Positions 1 to 6,248 of a stretch of DNA of 11,058 bases are shown in pieces. The stretch is taken from the NCBI GenBank assembly GCA_044338255.1, contig JBIILZ010000118.1, positions 1 to 11,058 on the forward strand. The letters are read 5' to 3'. The notes beneath the pieces were generated by a model, which saw only the letters and a program-made list of their open reading frames with translations, was not told the origin of the DNA and ran no database searches. The DNA is from CAIUVD01 sp044338255 (GTDB taxonomy: Bacteria > Planctomycetota > UBA11346). Within the stretch, counting starts at the first letter, position 1. Each line of letters opens with the position of its first letter. Made by a program: the position numbers and the translations under genes.

Positions 1-12
1 AGCAAATCACCC

Positions 13-114
13 AGGGCCATGTCCAACACCCGTTTCTTCAACCCGCGGCGCAATCGCGCCTGGAGCGGGATCGGCATCGATCGCGCCGCGGCTCGAAGCA
101 ACGCAATGCATTTT
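13..114 (+). repeat. Left copy of 102-bp terminal inverted repeat
   Basis: Bases 13-114 are the exact reverse complement of 10957-11058; I found no mismatch reading through. The repeat has internal dyad symmetry: CCGCGGCGC at 43-51 can pair with GCGCCGCGG at 83-91, and CTTC at 36-39 with GAAG at 95-98, giving a long GC-rich hairpin. An open frame beginning at 19 runs through it (starts MSNTRFF), but its identical start is found on the other strand at the far end. It is therefore a property of the repeat, not evidence of a gene. No transposase is nearby. Most likely this is a dispersed genomic repeat at a contig edge. Confidence 0.9.
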
Positions 115-192
115 TCTTCAACCCGCGGCGCAATGGCGCCTGGAGCGGGATCGGCATCGATCGCGCCGCGGCTCGAAGCAACGCAATGCATT
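33..192 (+). repeat. Two tandem 80-bp repeat units
   Basis: Unit 1 is 33-112 and unit 2 is 113-192, with a period of exactly 80 bp. The only difference seen is C at 55 versus G at 135. Each unit carries the same GC-rich dyad (CCGCGGCGC paired with GCGCCGCGG about 31 bases later). Unit 1 lies inside the 102-bp inverted repeat; unit 2 is extra and has no counterpart at the right end. The near identity implies recent duplication or homogenisation. Confidence 0.92.
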
Positions 193-339
193 GGAGCGGC
201 CGCTTGGTTCAGTTATGGGGTTATCTGAGTTCGCGCGCAGCCGGGCCTGCGGCCTGGTGCTTCATGGAGCGGCCGTTTGGTTCAGTTAGTGGGGTTATCT
301 GAGTTCGCGCGCGCCCGTGCCTGCGGCCGGGTGTTCCAT
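193..339 (+). repeat. Two diverged 73/74-bp direct repeats
   Basis: Copies at 193-265 and 266-339 abut each other and follow the 80-bp units directly. Both begin GGAGCGGCCG, share GGGGTTATCTGAGTTCGCGC, and end in CAT. They differ by several substitutions and a one-base indel (TTATGGGG versus TTAGTGGGG), so they are older or under weaker homogenisation than the 80-bp units. The second copy stops just before the small gene at 368. This argues against the further-upstream start codons (GTG 317, ATG 338), which lie within or at the edge of the repeat. Confidence 0.85.
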
Positions 340-367
340 GAATGGGTTGGAGCGCATAATCTCGGGC

Positions 368-721
368 ATGGTTTCTGCACTTTTGATCGATCATGGACTT
401 ATCGATGACCAGGCGCCAGGGATCTTTGCGCGGTTGGTGGCACGAGGCGTGGTGGTCGTGCCGGTTGAGCCGCCGTTCACGGCGAAAGCCTTGCGCGTGG
501 CCCTCAACGGTGCTGGTGCCGACGGTGGCTGGCTGGTGTGCCGCGAGGTCGGGGCCGTGGCCGCCGCTGCTACTGCCGGGCTTACCGGCGTGGTCCTGAT
601 CGGGTGTGCAGCGCCGAGCGATGACTGGGGCATCGTCGTCGCCGAGGCTCGTGATCTCGCCGATGCGCCGCGGGTGATGATCCCCCGCGGCGGCGGTTGC
701 TGGCACGACGCGCGGTCGTGA
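368..721 (+). CDS. Small degenerate HAD-like / Rossmann-type protein of unknown function
   Basis: A 117-residue soluble protein with no signal peptide or membrane segment. It alternates beta strands and helices: a first strand ending SALLIDHG, a second GVVVVPVEPP, a third WLVCRE, then AAAATAGLTGVVLIG, and a conserved-looking C-terminal stretch DLADAPRVMIPRGGG. The order resembles a capless haloacid dehalogenase fold: strand 1 sits where the DxD motif would be, and the WLVCRE...AAAATAGLTGVVLIG segment matches the place of the GDxxxD...A..AG motif IV. Most catalytic acidic residues are missing, so a non-catalytic HAD relative is possible. I chose ATG 368 because the fold starts there and upstream starts fall in the repeat; ATG 338 remains possible. 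A weak GGAG lies 15 bases upstream. It converges on glnA across a shared terminator. The HAD assignment is inference. Confidence 0.6.
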   Translation: MVSALLIDHGLIDDQAPGIFARLVARGVVVVPVEPPFTAKALRVALNGAGADGGWLVCREVGAVAAAATAGLTGVVLIGCAAPSDDWGIVVAEARDLADAPRVMIPRGGGCWHDARS

Positions 722-735
722 GTTACAACAAAGAC

Positions 736-767
736 AAGAGGCCGGTGGTTAAAACCACCGGCCTCTT
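736..767. terminator. Bidirectional terminator hairpin between convergent genes
   Basis: Perfect inverted repeat: the 15-base arm 736-750 (AAGAGGCCGGTGGTT) pairs with 753-767. It lies 14 bases after the stop of the small plus-strand gene and 23 bases beyond the glnA stop. The minus-strand side is followed by a T-rich stretch (GTCTTTGTTG), so it suits glnA termination best, but it can serve both convergent transcripts. Confidence 0.85.
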
Positions 768-790
768 CGCGTTCACAACCTGTCGACGAC

Positions 791-2215
791 TTAGCAGTCG
801 TAGTAGAGGTAAAACTCGTACGGATTGGGGCGGAGCTTGGTCGGTTCGACTTCGGCTTCGCGCTTCACGGCGATGTAGGACTCGATCATGTCCTCGGTGA
901 AGACGCCGCCGGCAGTGAGCCAGGCCTTGTCCTTCTCCATCGTGTCGAGGGCCTCTTCGAGGCTCTGGCAGGTGGATGGGATCTGCGCCAGTTCTTCGGG
1001 CGGCAAGTCGTAGATGTTCTTGTCCATCGGCTTGCCCGGATCGATCTTGTTCTTGATCCCGTCGATCGCGGCCATGAGCATGGCGGCGGTGACGAGGTAA
1101 GGACTGCCCGAGGCGTCAGGGCAGCGGAACTCGAAACGACGAGCGTTGTCACCCTGAACGTGCGGAATGCGGATCGAGGCCGAACGGTTGTTGGCCGAGT
1201 AGGCGAGATTCACCGGCGCTTCGTAGCCCGGGACCAGACGACGGTAGCTGTTCACCGAAGGGTTGGTGAAGGCCTGGATGGCCTTGCCGTGCTTCAGGAT
1301 GCCGCCGATCGCCCAGACGGCGTTCTGCGAGAGCTTGGCGTACACATCACCGGCGAAGGTGTTCTTCCCGTCTTTCCAGATCGAGATGTGGTTGTGCATG
1401 CCCGAACCATTGTCGCCGAACATCGGCTTGGGCATGAAGGTCGCCGTCTTGCCGTGCTGGAAGCTGGTGTTCTTGACCGCGTACTTATAGAGGTGGACCA
1501 GGTCGCCGGCGGTGACGGCCGAGCCGTACTTGATGCCGATTTCGCACTGGCCGGGGCTGGCGACTTCATGGTGGTGGAGATCGATCTCCATGCCCATGGT
1601 CTGCATGTTGGTGGTGATCTCGCTGCGCAGATCCATCAAGGTGTCAGCCGGGGTAGCGGGGAAGTAACCCTGCTTGTGGCGGACCTTGTGACCGAGATTC
1701 ATGCCGGTGTCAGTACCGGTGTTCCAGGGGGCTTCATCGCTGTCGATGTAGTAGAAAGCCTGGTTGGGCTTGGACTCGTAACGGATCGAGTCGAAGATGA
1801 AGAATTCGGGCTCAGGGCCGAAGTAGGCCATGTCGCCGATGCCGGTCGACTTGAGGTAGGCGAGGGCCTTGGCAGCGATGCCACGGGCGTCGCGGGTGTA
1901 GCGCTGGCCGGTGCGTGGGTCGTAGATGTCGCCGAAGAAGCACACGGTGGGCTGCTCGCGGAACGGATCGACGAACACCGTCGCCGGATCCGGCTTGATG
2001 TTCATGTCCGACTTTTCGATGCCCTGCCAGCCGCGGATCGAACTGCCGTCGAAAGGCAGGCCGTCTTCGAACAGCTGCGCTTCGAGGCGACGAGCGGTGA
2101 TGGTGAAGTGCTGCAGGGTGCCGAACAAGTCGCCGAACATGATGTCGACGTACTTGGCGCCGTGGTCTTTAGCCACTTGCAGGGCCTTGGCGACATCCTT
2201 GGGATCGAAAAGCAT
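791..2215 (-). CDS. glnA: Type I glutamine synthetase (GS-beta, adenylylation-type)
   Basis: Converts glutamate, ammonia and ATP to glutamine in the cytoplasm; the family forms a dodecamer. The protein is about 474 residues, the usual GSI length. Visible motifs, numbered from the upstream ATG at 2221: N-domain FDGSS (58-61), metal/ammonia-site glutamates in EPEFFIFD (E137, E139), HHHE (E219) and E227, glutamate-binding NGSGMH (271-276), ATP-site FEFRCPD (E364, R366), and the tyrosine of NIYDLPPEE (Y404), the position adenylylated by GlnE in enterics. Two start codons compete: ATG 2221 has GGAG only 3 bases upstream, while ATG 2215 puts GGAG at 9 bases, so I prefer 2215 (protein begins MLFDPKD). 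It is the last gene of the amtB-glnB-glnA cluster, with two hairpins in its leader. Adenylylation control is inferred from the site alone; no glnE is in the window. Confidence 0.97.
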   Translation of the reverse strand: MLFDPKDVAKALQVAKDHGAKYVDIMFGDLFGTLQHFTITARRLEAQLFEDGLPFDGSSIRGWQGIEKSDMNIKPDPATVFVDPFREQPTVCFFGDIYDPRTGQRYTRDARGIAAKALAYLKSTGIGDMAYFGPEPEFFIFDSIRYESKPNQAFYYIDSDEAPWNTGTDTGMNLGHKVRHKQGYFPATPADTLMDLRSEITTNMQTMGMEIDLHHHEVASPGQCEIGIKYGSAVTAGDLVHLYKYAVKNTSFQHGKTATFMPKPMFGDNGSGMHNHISIWKDGKNTFAGDVYAKLSQNAVWAIGGILKHGKAIQAFTNPSVNSYRRLVPGYEAPVNLAYSANNRSASIRIPHVQGDNARRFEFRCPDASGSPYLVTAAMLMAAIDGIKNKIDPGKPMDKNIYDLPPEELAQIPSTCQSLEEALDTMEKDKAWLTAGGVFTEDMIESYIAVKREAEVEPTKLRPNPYEFYLYYDC

Positions 2216-2242
2216 GAACATCTACTCCGTGATGCGGTGATA

Positions 2243-2261
2243 AGGCCGGAGCTTCCGGCCT
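2243..2261 (-). promoter_or_regulatory. Short hairpin just upstream of glnA
   Basis: Perfect 8-bp stem AGGCCGGA / TCCGGCCT (2243-2250 with 2254-2261) with a 3-base loop, about 20 bases before the glnA ribosome-binding site. On the glnA strand it is followed by TTATC. It could be a weak attenuator, an mRNA-stabilising 5' hairpin after processing, or an operator dyad. The sequence does not decide between these. Confidence 0.5.
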
Positions 2262-2324
2262 GAAAGTGATTGGGGACGCAACCTATCGATTCAGCGGCGC
2301 TAGCAACTGCTGCGATACGCTACA

Positions 2325-2364
2325 CGAAAGTGCCGCGCAGAAGCTGCTCTGCGCGACACTCTCG
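2325..2364 (-). terminator. Long intercistronic hairpin between glnB and glnA
   Basis: Arms 2325-2341 and 2348-2364 form a 17-bp stem with a 6-base loop, 23 bases past the glnB stop. Fifteen pairs are Watson-Crick. The other two are G-U wobbles when read as minus-strand RNA but A-C mismatches when read as plus-strand RNA, which fits a structure acting in the glnB-glnA transcript. The 3' arm contains CTTTCG with no real U-tract, so it may be a partial terminator, attenuator or processing/stability element that sets glnB to glnA ratios. Confidence 0.7.
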
Positions 2365-2387
2365 CGTTAAAACTGGGCTTAGTTGCC

Positions 2388-2735
2388 TTAGATGGCTTCC
2401 GAGCCGCGTTCGCCAGTGCGAATGCGGATACAGTCTTCGAGCGGCAGGATGAAGATCTTGCCGTCGCCGACTTTACCTTCTTCGCCGGTACGTCCGGCCT
2501 TGATGATCGCGGCCACGGTGGGCTCGACGAACTCATCGTTGACGGCGATCTGCAACTTGACCTTACGCAGCAGGTTCACGGTGTATTCGTGACCGCGGTA
2601 GATTTCGGTGTGGCCCTTCTGGCGGCCGAATCCCTGCACGTCACTGATCGTGAGGCGCACGACTTCGACTTCGTTCAGGGCTTCTTTGACGGCTTCCAAC
2701 TTCGAGGGTTGGATAATGGCCTCAATCATCTTCAT
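2388..2735 (-). CDS. glnB: Nitrogen regulatory protein PII
   Basis: A 115-residue homotrimeric signal protein that binds ATP/ADP and 2-oxoglutarate and in this context would control the neighbouring AmtB channel and glutamine synthetase activity. The T-loop is complete, with GFGRQKGHTEIYRGHEY (35-51) including Y51, the classic uridylylation residue. The B-loop region reads RTGEEGKVGDGKIF (82-95) and the C-terminus RIRTGER (104-110). Compared with the 112-residue E. coli protein it carries three extra residues (EEG) directly before KVGDGK, at the nucleotide-binding loop; I associate this form with Planctomycetota-type PII. The start is well supported by AAGGA 8 bases before the ATG. It lies between amtB and glnA; the amtB linkage favours a GlnK-like role, so the symbol glnK would be equally acceptable. 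Confidence 0.96.
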   Translation of the reverse strand: MKMIEAIIQPSKLEAVKEALNEVEVVRLTISDVQGFGRQKGHTEIYRGHEYTVNLLRKVKLQIAVNDEFVEPTVAAIIKAGRTGEEGKVGDGKIFILPLEDCIRIRTGERGSEAI

Positions 2736-2799
2736 GGCAGGTGTCCTTAAGAGAGTTCTTTGAATGGTTGGATGATGCTACGCGACGTTGTGAAACCGG

Positions 2800-2838
2800 C
2801 CAGTCCCCGACGCAGCGCGAGCGCGCGCCGGGGACTGG
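2800..2838 (-). terminator. Hairpin between amtB and glnB
   Basis: A perfect 10-bp stem, CCAGTCCCCG (2800-2809) with CGGGGACTGG (2829-2838), encloses a GC-rich 19-base loop. It lies a few bases after the amtB stop. The downstream side on the minus strand has only a short TTT, so it could be a leaky terminator lowering glnB/glnA expression from the amtB promoter, or an mRNA 3'-end stabiliser. Confidence 0.6.
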
Positions 2839-2845
2839 ACCAGGA

Positions 2846-4390
2846 TCAGCTCAAACCGTGATAACCTTCTTCGCCGTGCTGGCTGAGATCCAGACCACCG
2901 ACCTCGTCCTCTTCCGTAACCCGCAGGCCGACGGTGAACTTGACCAGGGCGAGGATGATCGCGGAACCGATCGCCGAGAGCACGACGGCGATGACTACCG
3001 CTTTGATCTGCAACATCAACACCGGGTGGGTGCCAGCGGCGAGGGCCTCAGCCAGGGGCTTGTTCAAGGCCACAATGTTGGGATTGACGGCCGGAGCGAA
3101 GAACAGGCCGGTGGCGATCGCGCCCCATATCCCGCCGATACCGTGCACGCCGAAGGCGTCGAGGGCATCGTCATACTTGAACAGCTGCTTGAGGTAGCTG
3201 GTGGCGGCGAAGCACAGGACGCCAGCGATGGCACCGATGACCAGGGCCGAACCAGGGGTGACGAAGCCGCACGCCGGGGTGATCGCTACGAGACCAGCAA
3301 CCGCACCCGAGATCGCGCCGAGCACGGTCGGCTTGCCGCGGATGATCCACTCGGCCAGGGGCCAGGTGAGGACCGCAGCCGCGGTGGCGATCTGGGTATT
3401 GGCGAAGGCCAGGGTGGCGAGGCCGTTGGCGCAGAGTGCCGAACCGGCATTGAAGCCGAACCAGCCAACCCACAGCAGGCTCGCGCCGATGAAGGAGTAG
3501 GTGAGGTTGTGCGGAGGCATGGCTTCCTTGCCGTAGCCCTTGCGCTTACCGAGGAAGATCGCGCACATCAGAGCGGCGACGCCGGACGAGATGTGCACCA
3601 CGGTACCGCCGGCGAAGTCGAAGGCGCCGGACATGTTGTCGTTAAAGCCCCAGTTCAGGAGGCCGTTCTTGCCCCAGACCATGTGCGCCAGCGGCAGGTA
3701 GACCACGAACAGCCACAGAGAGCTGAAGATCGCCATGGCGCTGAACTTCATGCGTTCGGCGTAGGCACCGCAGATCAATGCCGGGGTGATGATGGCGAAC
3801 ATCAGCTGGAACATGCAGAAGGTGCCGAAGGGGATGCTCATCGCATAATCGCCGTTCGGTCCGGGGATCGCGCCGGACTTCGAATCCCAGATGACGCCGT
3901 CGAGGAACAAGTACTGGCTGATACCGCCCCAGACCGAGCTCTTCGATTCGCCACCATCGCCGAAGGCGATCGCAAAGCCGCAGACGGTCCAGATGATGGT
4001 CACGATGCCAGCGATGGCGATCGACTGCATCAACGTGCCGAGGACGTTCTTCCGGCGGACCAGGCCGCCGTAGAAGAGGGCTAGGCCGGGGAGGGTCATC
4101 AACAGCACCAGCAAGGTGCTGGTAAGCATCCAGGCATTGTCACCGGCATTGAAAGCGACTTGATTGGTGCTGTCAGCGGCGAGCTTGGCGTTGGCCTCGA
4201 TGGCGCTGAGCCGTTCCTCGGGGGTCGGGGCAGGAGCCGCAGGTTCGGCTGCTGGCGGAGTGACCGCCGCATCAACGGCAGCGACTGCGGCAGCGACCGG
4301 CGCCGCAACAGGGGCATCGTCGGCGGCAAATAGCCCAGACCCGCAGGTCAAGACCACCGCAGCTAACAGAGAGAGAAGAGTACGCGCCAT
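2846..4390 (-). CDS. amtB: Ammonium transporter (Amt/Mep/Rh family) with signal peptide and Ala/Pro-rich N-terminal linker
   Basis: Inner-membrane ammonium channel, 514 residues from the chosen ATG. Upstream AAGGA at 8-base spacing and an immediate signal peptide (MARTLLSLLAAVVLTCGSG..LFAADD) fix this start, although the frame stays open to 4450. Residues about 24-60 are Ala/Pro/Val-rich low-complexity sequence, then the Amt core of about 11 membrane helices begins near AWMLTS (86-91). Core signatures: PGLALFYGGLVRRKN, the periplasmic aspartate (D258), the pore twin histidines in GTVVHISSG (H266) and FGVHGIGGIWG (H416), and the cytoplasmic C-terminal tail GLRVTEEDE..GLDLSQHGE that contacts PII in this family. 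The N-terminal linker is longer than in E. coli AmtB. It heads the cluster with glnB 110 bp downstream, the classic sensor-transporter pairing. Confidence 0.96.
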   Translation of the reverse strand: MARTLLSLLAAVVLTCGSGLFAADDAPVAAPVAAAVAAVDAAVTPPAAEPAAPAPTPEERLSAIEANAKLAADSTNQVAFNAGDNAWMLTSTLLVLLMTLPGLALFYGGLVRRKNVLGTLMQSIAIAGIVTIIWTVCGFAIAFGDGGESKSSVWGGISQYLFLDGVIWDSKSGAIPGPNGDYAMSIPFGTFCMFQLMFAIITPALICGAYAERMKFSAMAIFSSLWLFVVYLPLAHMVWGKNGLLNWGFNDNMSGAFDFAGGTVVHISSGVAALMCAIFLGKRKGYGKEAMPPHNLTYSFIGASLLWVGWFGFNAGSALCANGLATLAFANTQIATAAAVLTWPLAEWIIRGKPTVLGAISGAVAGLVAITPACGFVTPGSALVIGAIAGVLCFAATSYLKQLFKYDDALDAFGVHGIGGIWGAIATGLFFAPAVNPNIVALNKPLAEALAAGTHPVLMLQIKAVVIAVVLSAIGSAIILALVKFTVGLRVTEEDEVGGLDLSQHGEEGYHGLS

Positions 4391-4508
4391 GGAGAAATTC
4401 CTTACGGCAAGGTGAATGAAGAGCGATGTATCGCTGCATCCTCTTGGCACATAACGCTCCGATTCCGCCCAGGCTCAGGAAATGCGCCCTTGAACTTCCT
4501 TGAAACAC

Positions 4509-4537
4509 TTGAAACACAATGACATGTCGCGTAATTT
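4509..4537 (+). promoter_or_regulatory. Candidate sigma-70-type promoter facing the BRCT genes
   Basis: TTGAAA (4509-4514), 17-base spacer, TAATTT (4532-4537). The -35 matches consensus at five of six positions; the -10 matches at only three, but these include the first, second and last bases. It would give a leader of about 340 bases before the gene at 4883. The -35 lies in the second TTGAAACAC repeat and the -10 lies in the loop of the TCGCG/CGCGA dyad. Tentative. Confidence 0.3.
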
Positions 4538-4734
4538 CGCGAAGGCGCTTCACGTTTACTACGCACCATTTTAAAGCTTCACCATCGAACACCGTGATTA
4601 ATAAATACGCAGCTGCACTTTTCTCGATCCGCTGAATCGGTAAGGGAAACGCCTACCTAATGGCCACCTGACGACCTTATCTCGCCCACCGTGGTTGCCG
4701 GACCCACATCTGGCCTGGTCGCCCGCTCACACAC

Positions 4735-4805
4735 GAAACGGCACCGCCTCCGTGGCCGCATTGAGGGTTACGGCGCCGTTTCTACGGTCACACGGCTCAA
4801 TGCGG
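4735..4805. other. Possible pseudoknot-like or alternative-pairing RNA leader
   Basis: A 12-bp stem can form between 4735-4746 (GAAACGGCACCG) and 4771-4782 (CGGCGCCGTTTC), with one A-C mismatch on the plus strand (G-U on the minus strand). Its loop contains CCGCATTGAG (4756-4765), perfectly complementary to CTCAATGCGG at 4796-4805. The two helices interleave as in an H-type pseudoknot, or could be alternative folds. It ends 78 bases before the ATG at 4883. It may also be a terminator-like remnant; function is inference. Confidence 0.35.
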
Positions 4806-4882
4806 TCGGGTGGTTACGCCCAACCGCCTGCCCCGTCTCAAAGTTCTGATCAGGCTTAGGCCGCTGCAAGGATCCGTGCGCG

Positions 4883-6241
4883 ATGGAAACCACTGCTCCT
4901 ACTCCCAACTGGCTGGTTGGCTTGCTGGTGATCTTCTCGCTGGCTGCCGCGGCAGTCTTCGGGCTGTATCTCTATCGCCATACCCAGCGCGCGAGCCTAG
5001 ATGAGCAGCATGATCTGCTCAAGGCCCAGCTGGAGCCGCTGCGCGTTACTGCTGCCGGCTACGAGAATCTCTTCGCACCGCTGGAGAAGCAGATCAAGGA
5101 CCGCCGCGCACTGCTGGACCCGATCGAAGCCTATGAAGTCACCAATCGCGCCGACGTCGATCGCGCCGTGACCACCAATCGCGCGACCTTGAAGACCAAC
5201 CAGGGTTTTCAGGACAAGATCATCGCCTCGGTATCCGACGCGATGAAGGAAGCCCCGGAAAGGCGCCAGGAACTCGGCCGCGAAGAGGAACGCGCCTTCA
5301 CCACCGAGCGCGACAATGATGACCGTCGTCGTCAATTGCGTGAGGACGTCGAGAAGCAGTCGCAGCTGATCGAGGCTCAGAAGAAGAAGTGGCGCGGCGA
5401 AAAAGCCGGCCTCGATAATCGGGTCAGCGAGCTGGAGAGCCGCGTCCGCCAGCTCACCAATCAGCTCGATTCAAGTAACCGTGAATTCAAGGCTGATGGC
5501 CAGATTCTCGCCAGCGAAGCTGCCGACGGCTTCGTCGTCATCGGCTTGGGCTTTGCCGAACACCTCCGCAGCGGCACCAAGTTCACGGTCTTCAACCACC
5601 GTGGCGGCAAGATCGTGATCAAAGGCCAGATCGTGGTCACCGATGTCCGCGAACACGTCTCGACCGCCCGTGTCCTCGGTGAAAACGATCGCAATGATCC
5701 GCTCGTTACGGGCGACCAGCTGCATAACCCGGTGTACGATCCCGAGCACACCCGGAGCTTCGCCGTACGCGGTGACTTCAAGCGCTTCTCGCGCTCTGAA
5801 ATCGCGCGCTTCATCCAGGAATCGGGCGGCACCCTCGACAGCAACCTGTCGGTGAATGTCGACTTCCTGGTTGCCGGCGCCAATGCCCAGATCGACCTCG
5901 ACCAGGCCACCAAGCTCGGCATGAGCATCATCAGCGAAGATCAGCTGCTCGAATTCCTGCGTTTCGATTCGCGGCCATCAGCCTCGACCTGGAGCTACAT
6001 CCTCGCCGCGGCCAAAGAGGGCAAGCGCTTCGGGTTGTCCGGTACCTTCAAGGAGGTTTCCGAATCGACCATCCGCAAAAGCATCGAACGCAATGGCGGC
6101 AAGACTTCCGGCGGCGTGAGCGAAGGCTATGCCGCCCTGATCGTCGGCACCAATGCCGAGGACGCGATGGCTCAGGCCCGCAAGCTTGGCGTGCCAATCA
6201 TCGATCAGTCGCAGTTCGCCCGTATCGTCGAGCCCGAGTGA
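4883..6241 (+). CDS. Membrane-anchored coiled-coil protein with two C-terminal BRCT-like domains
   Basis: A 452-residue protein. Residues 10-31 form one hydrophobic membrane helix, followed by the positive YRHTQR. About 40-200 is charged, heptad-like coiled coil with almost no Gly/Pro after 130. Residues about 210-287 form a beta-rich domain (FVVIGLG, LRSGTKFTVFNHRGGK, ending GDQLHNPVYDP). Then come two BRCT-like domains: 291-361 (RSFAVRGDFKRFSRSEI..ESGG..DFLVAG) and 382-450 (RFGLSGTF..IERNGGK..ALIVGT..KLGVPIID), very like the BRCT domain of NAD-dependent DNA ligase LigA. BRCT domains bind DNA ends, phosphopeptides or partner proteins; the ligand here is unknown. The orientation (cytoplasmic or not) is not certain. 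AAGGA lies 10 bases before the ATG. The next gene, 7 bases on, encodes a paralog, so the two probably act together. Confidence 0.88.
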   Translation: METTAPTPNWLVGLLVIFSLAAAAVFGLYLYRHTQRASLDEQHDLLKAQLEPLRVTAAGYENLFAPLEKQIKDRRALLDPIEAYEVTNRADVDRAVTTNRATLKTNQGFQDKIIASVSDAMKEAPERRQELGREEERAFTTERDNDDRRRQLREDVEKQSQLIEAQKKKWRGEKAGLDNRVSELESRVRQLTNQLDSSNREFKADGQILASEAADGFVVIGLGFAEHLRSGTKFTVFNHRGGKIVIKGQIVVTDVREHVSTARVLGENDRNDPLVTGDQLHNPVYDPEHTRSFAVRGDFKRFSRSEIARFIQESGGTLDSNLSVNVDFLVAGANAQIDLDQATKLGMSIISEDQLLEFLRFDSRPSASTWSYILAAAKEGKRFGLSGTFKEVSESTIRKSIERNGGKTSGGVSEGYAALIVGTNAEDAMAQARKLGVPIIDQSQFARIVEPE

Positions 6242-6248
6242 GGACCCC

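Larger units (their letters stand above)
4391..4882. other. Divergent intergenic region between amtB and the BRCT gene pair
   Basis: No credible gene in 492 bp. The 4391-4620 part is richer in A+T than its surroundings. Seen here: a small dyad AGCGAT/ATCGCT (4422-4435) about 32 bases before the amtB ATG; a tandem 9-mer TTGAAACAC at 4500-4508 and 4509-4517, with a further TTGAA at 4490-4494; and a dyad TCGCG/CGCGA (4527-4531 and 4538-4542). These are plausible operator or leader elements for nitrogen control. I searched both strands for the sigma-54 pattern (GG, 10 bases, GC in a TGGCAC..TTGC context) and saw no convincing match. Confidence 0.6.

Noticed and set aside
19..228. Open frame through the left repeats (and its twin on the minus strand at 10819-11052)
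   Set aside because: The identical N-terminus is created by the inverted repeat and the C-terminal parts differ by whatever lies next to it; no coding signal.
33..339. CRISPR array
   Set aside because: Repeats are 73-80 bp and directly abutting without unique spacers, and no cas genes are present.
221..706. 161-codon open frame on the minus strand over the small HAD-like gene
   Set aside because: His/Arg/Pro-rich, no fold, and it runs through the direct repeats; the plus-strand frame shows clear strand-helix alternation.
1160..2263. 367-codon open frame on the plus strand, antisense to glnA
   Set aside because: Low-complexity Val/Gly/Asp/His composition, no domain, fully covered by glnA.
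2741..4084. 447-codon open frame on the plus strand, antisense to amtB
   Set aside because: Its translation is dominated by Gly, Asp, Glu, Arg and His with no recognisable domain, as expected from the shadow of a GC-rich gene; amtB on the other strand is unmistakable.
4338..4390. AmtB as a lipoprotein (VLTC near residue 16)
   Set aside because: Threonine precedes the cysteine, which does not fit the lipobox, and the segment reads as an ordinary signal peptide.
4444..4460. Sigma-54 promoter TTGGCACATAACGCTCC
   Set aside because: The GG to GC spacing is 8 instead of 10 bases, the TTGC element is absent, and it points away from amtB.
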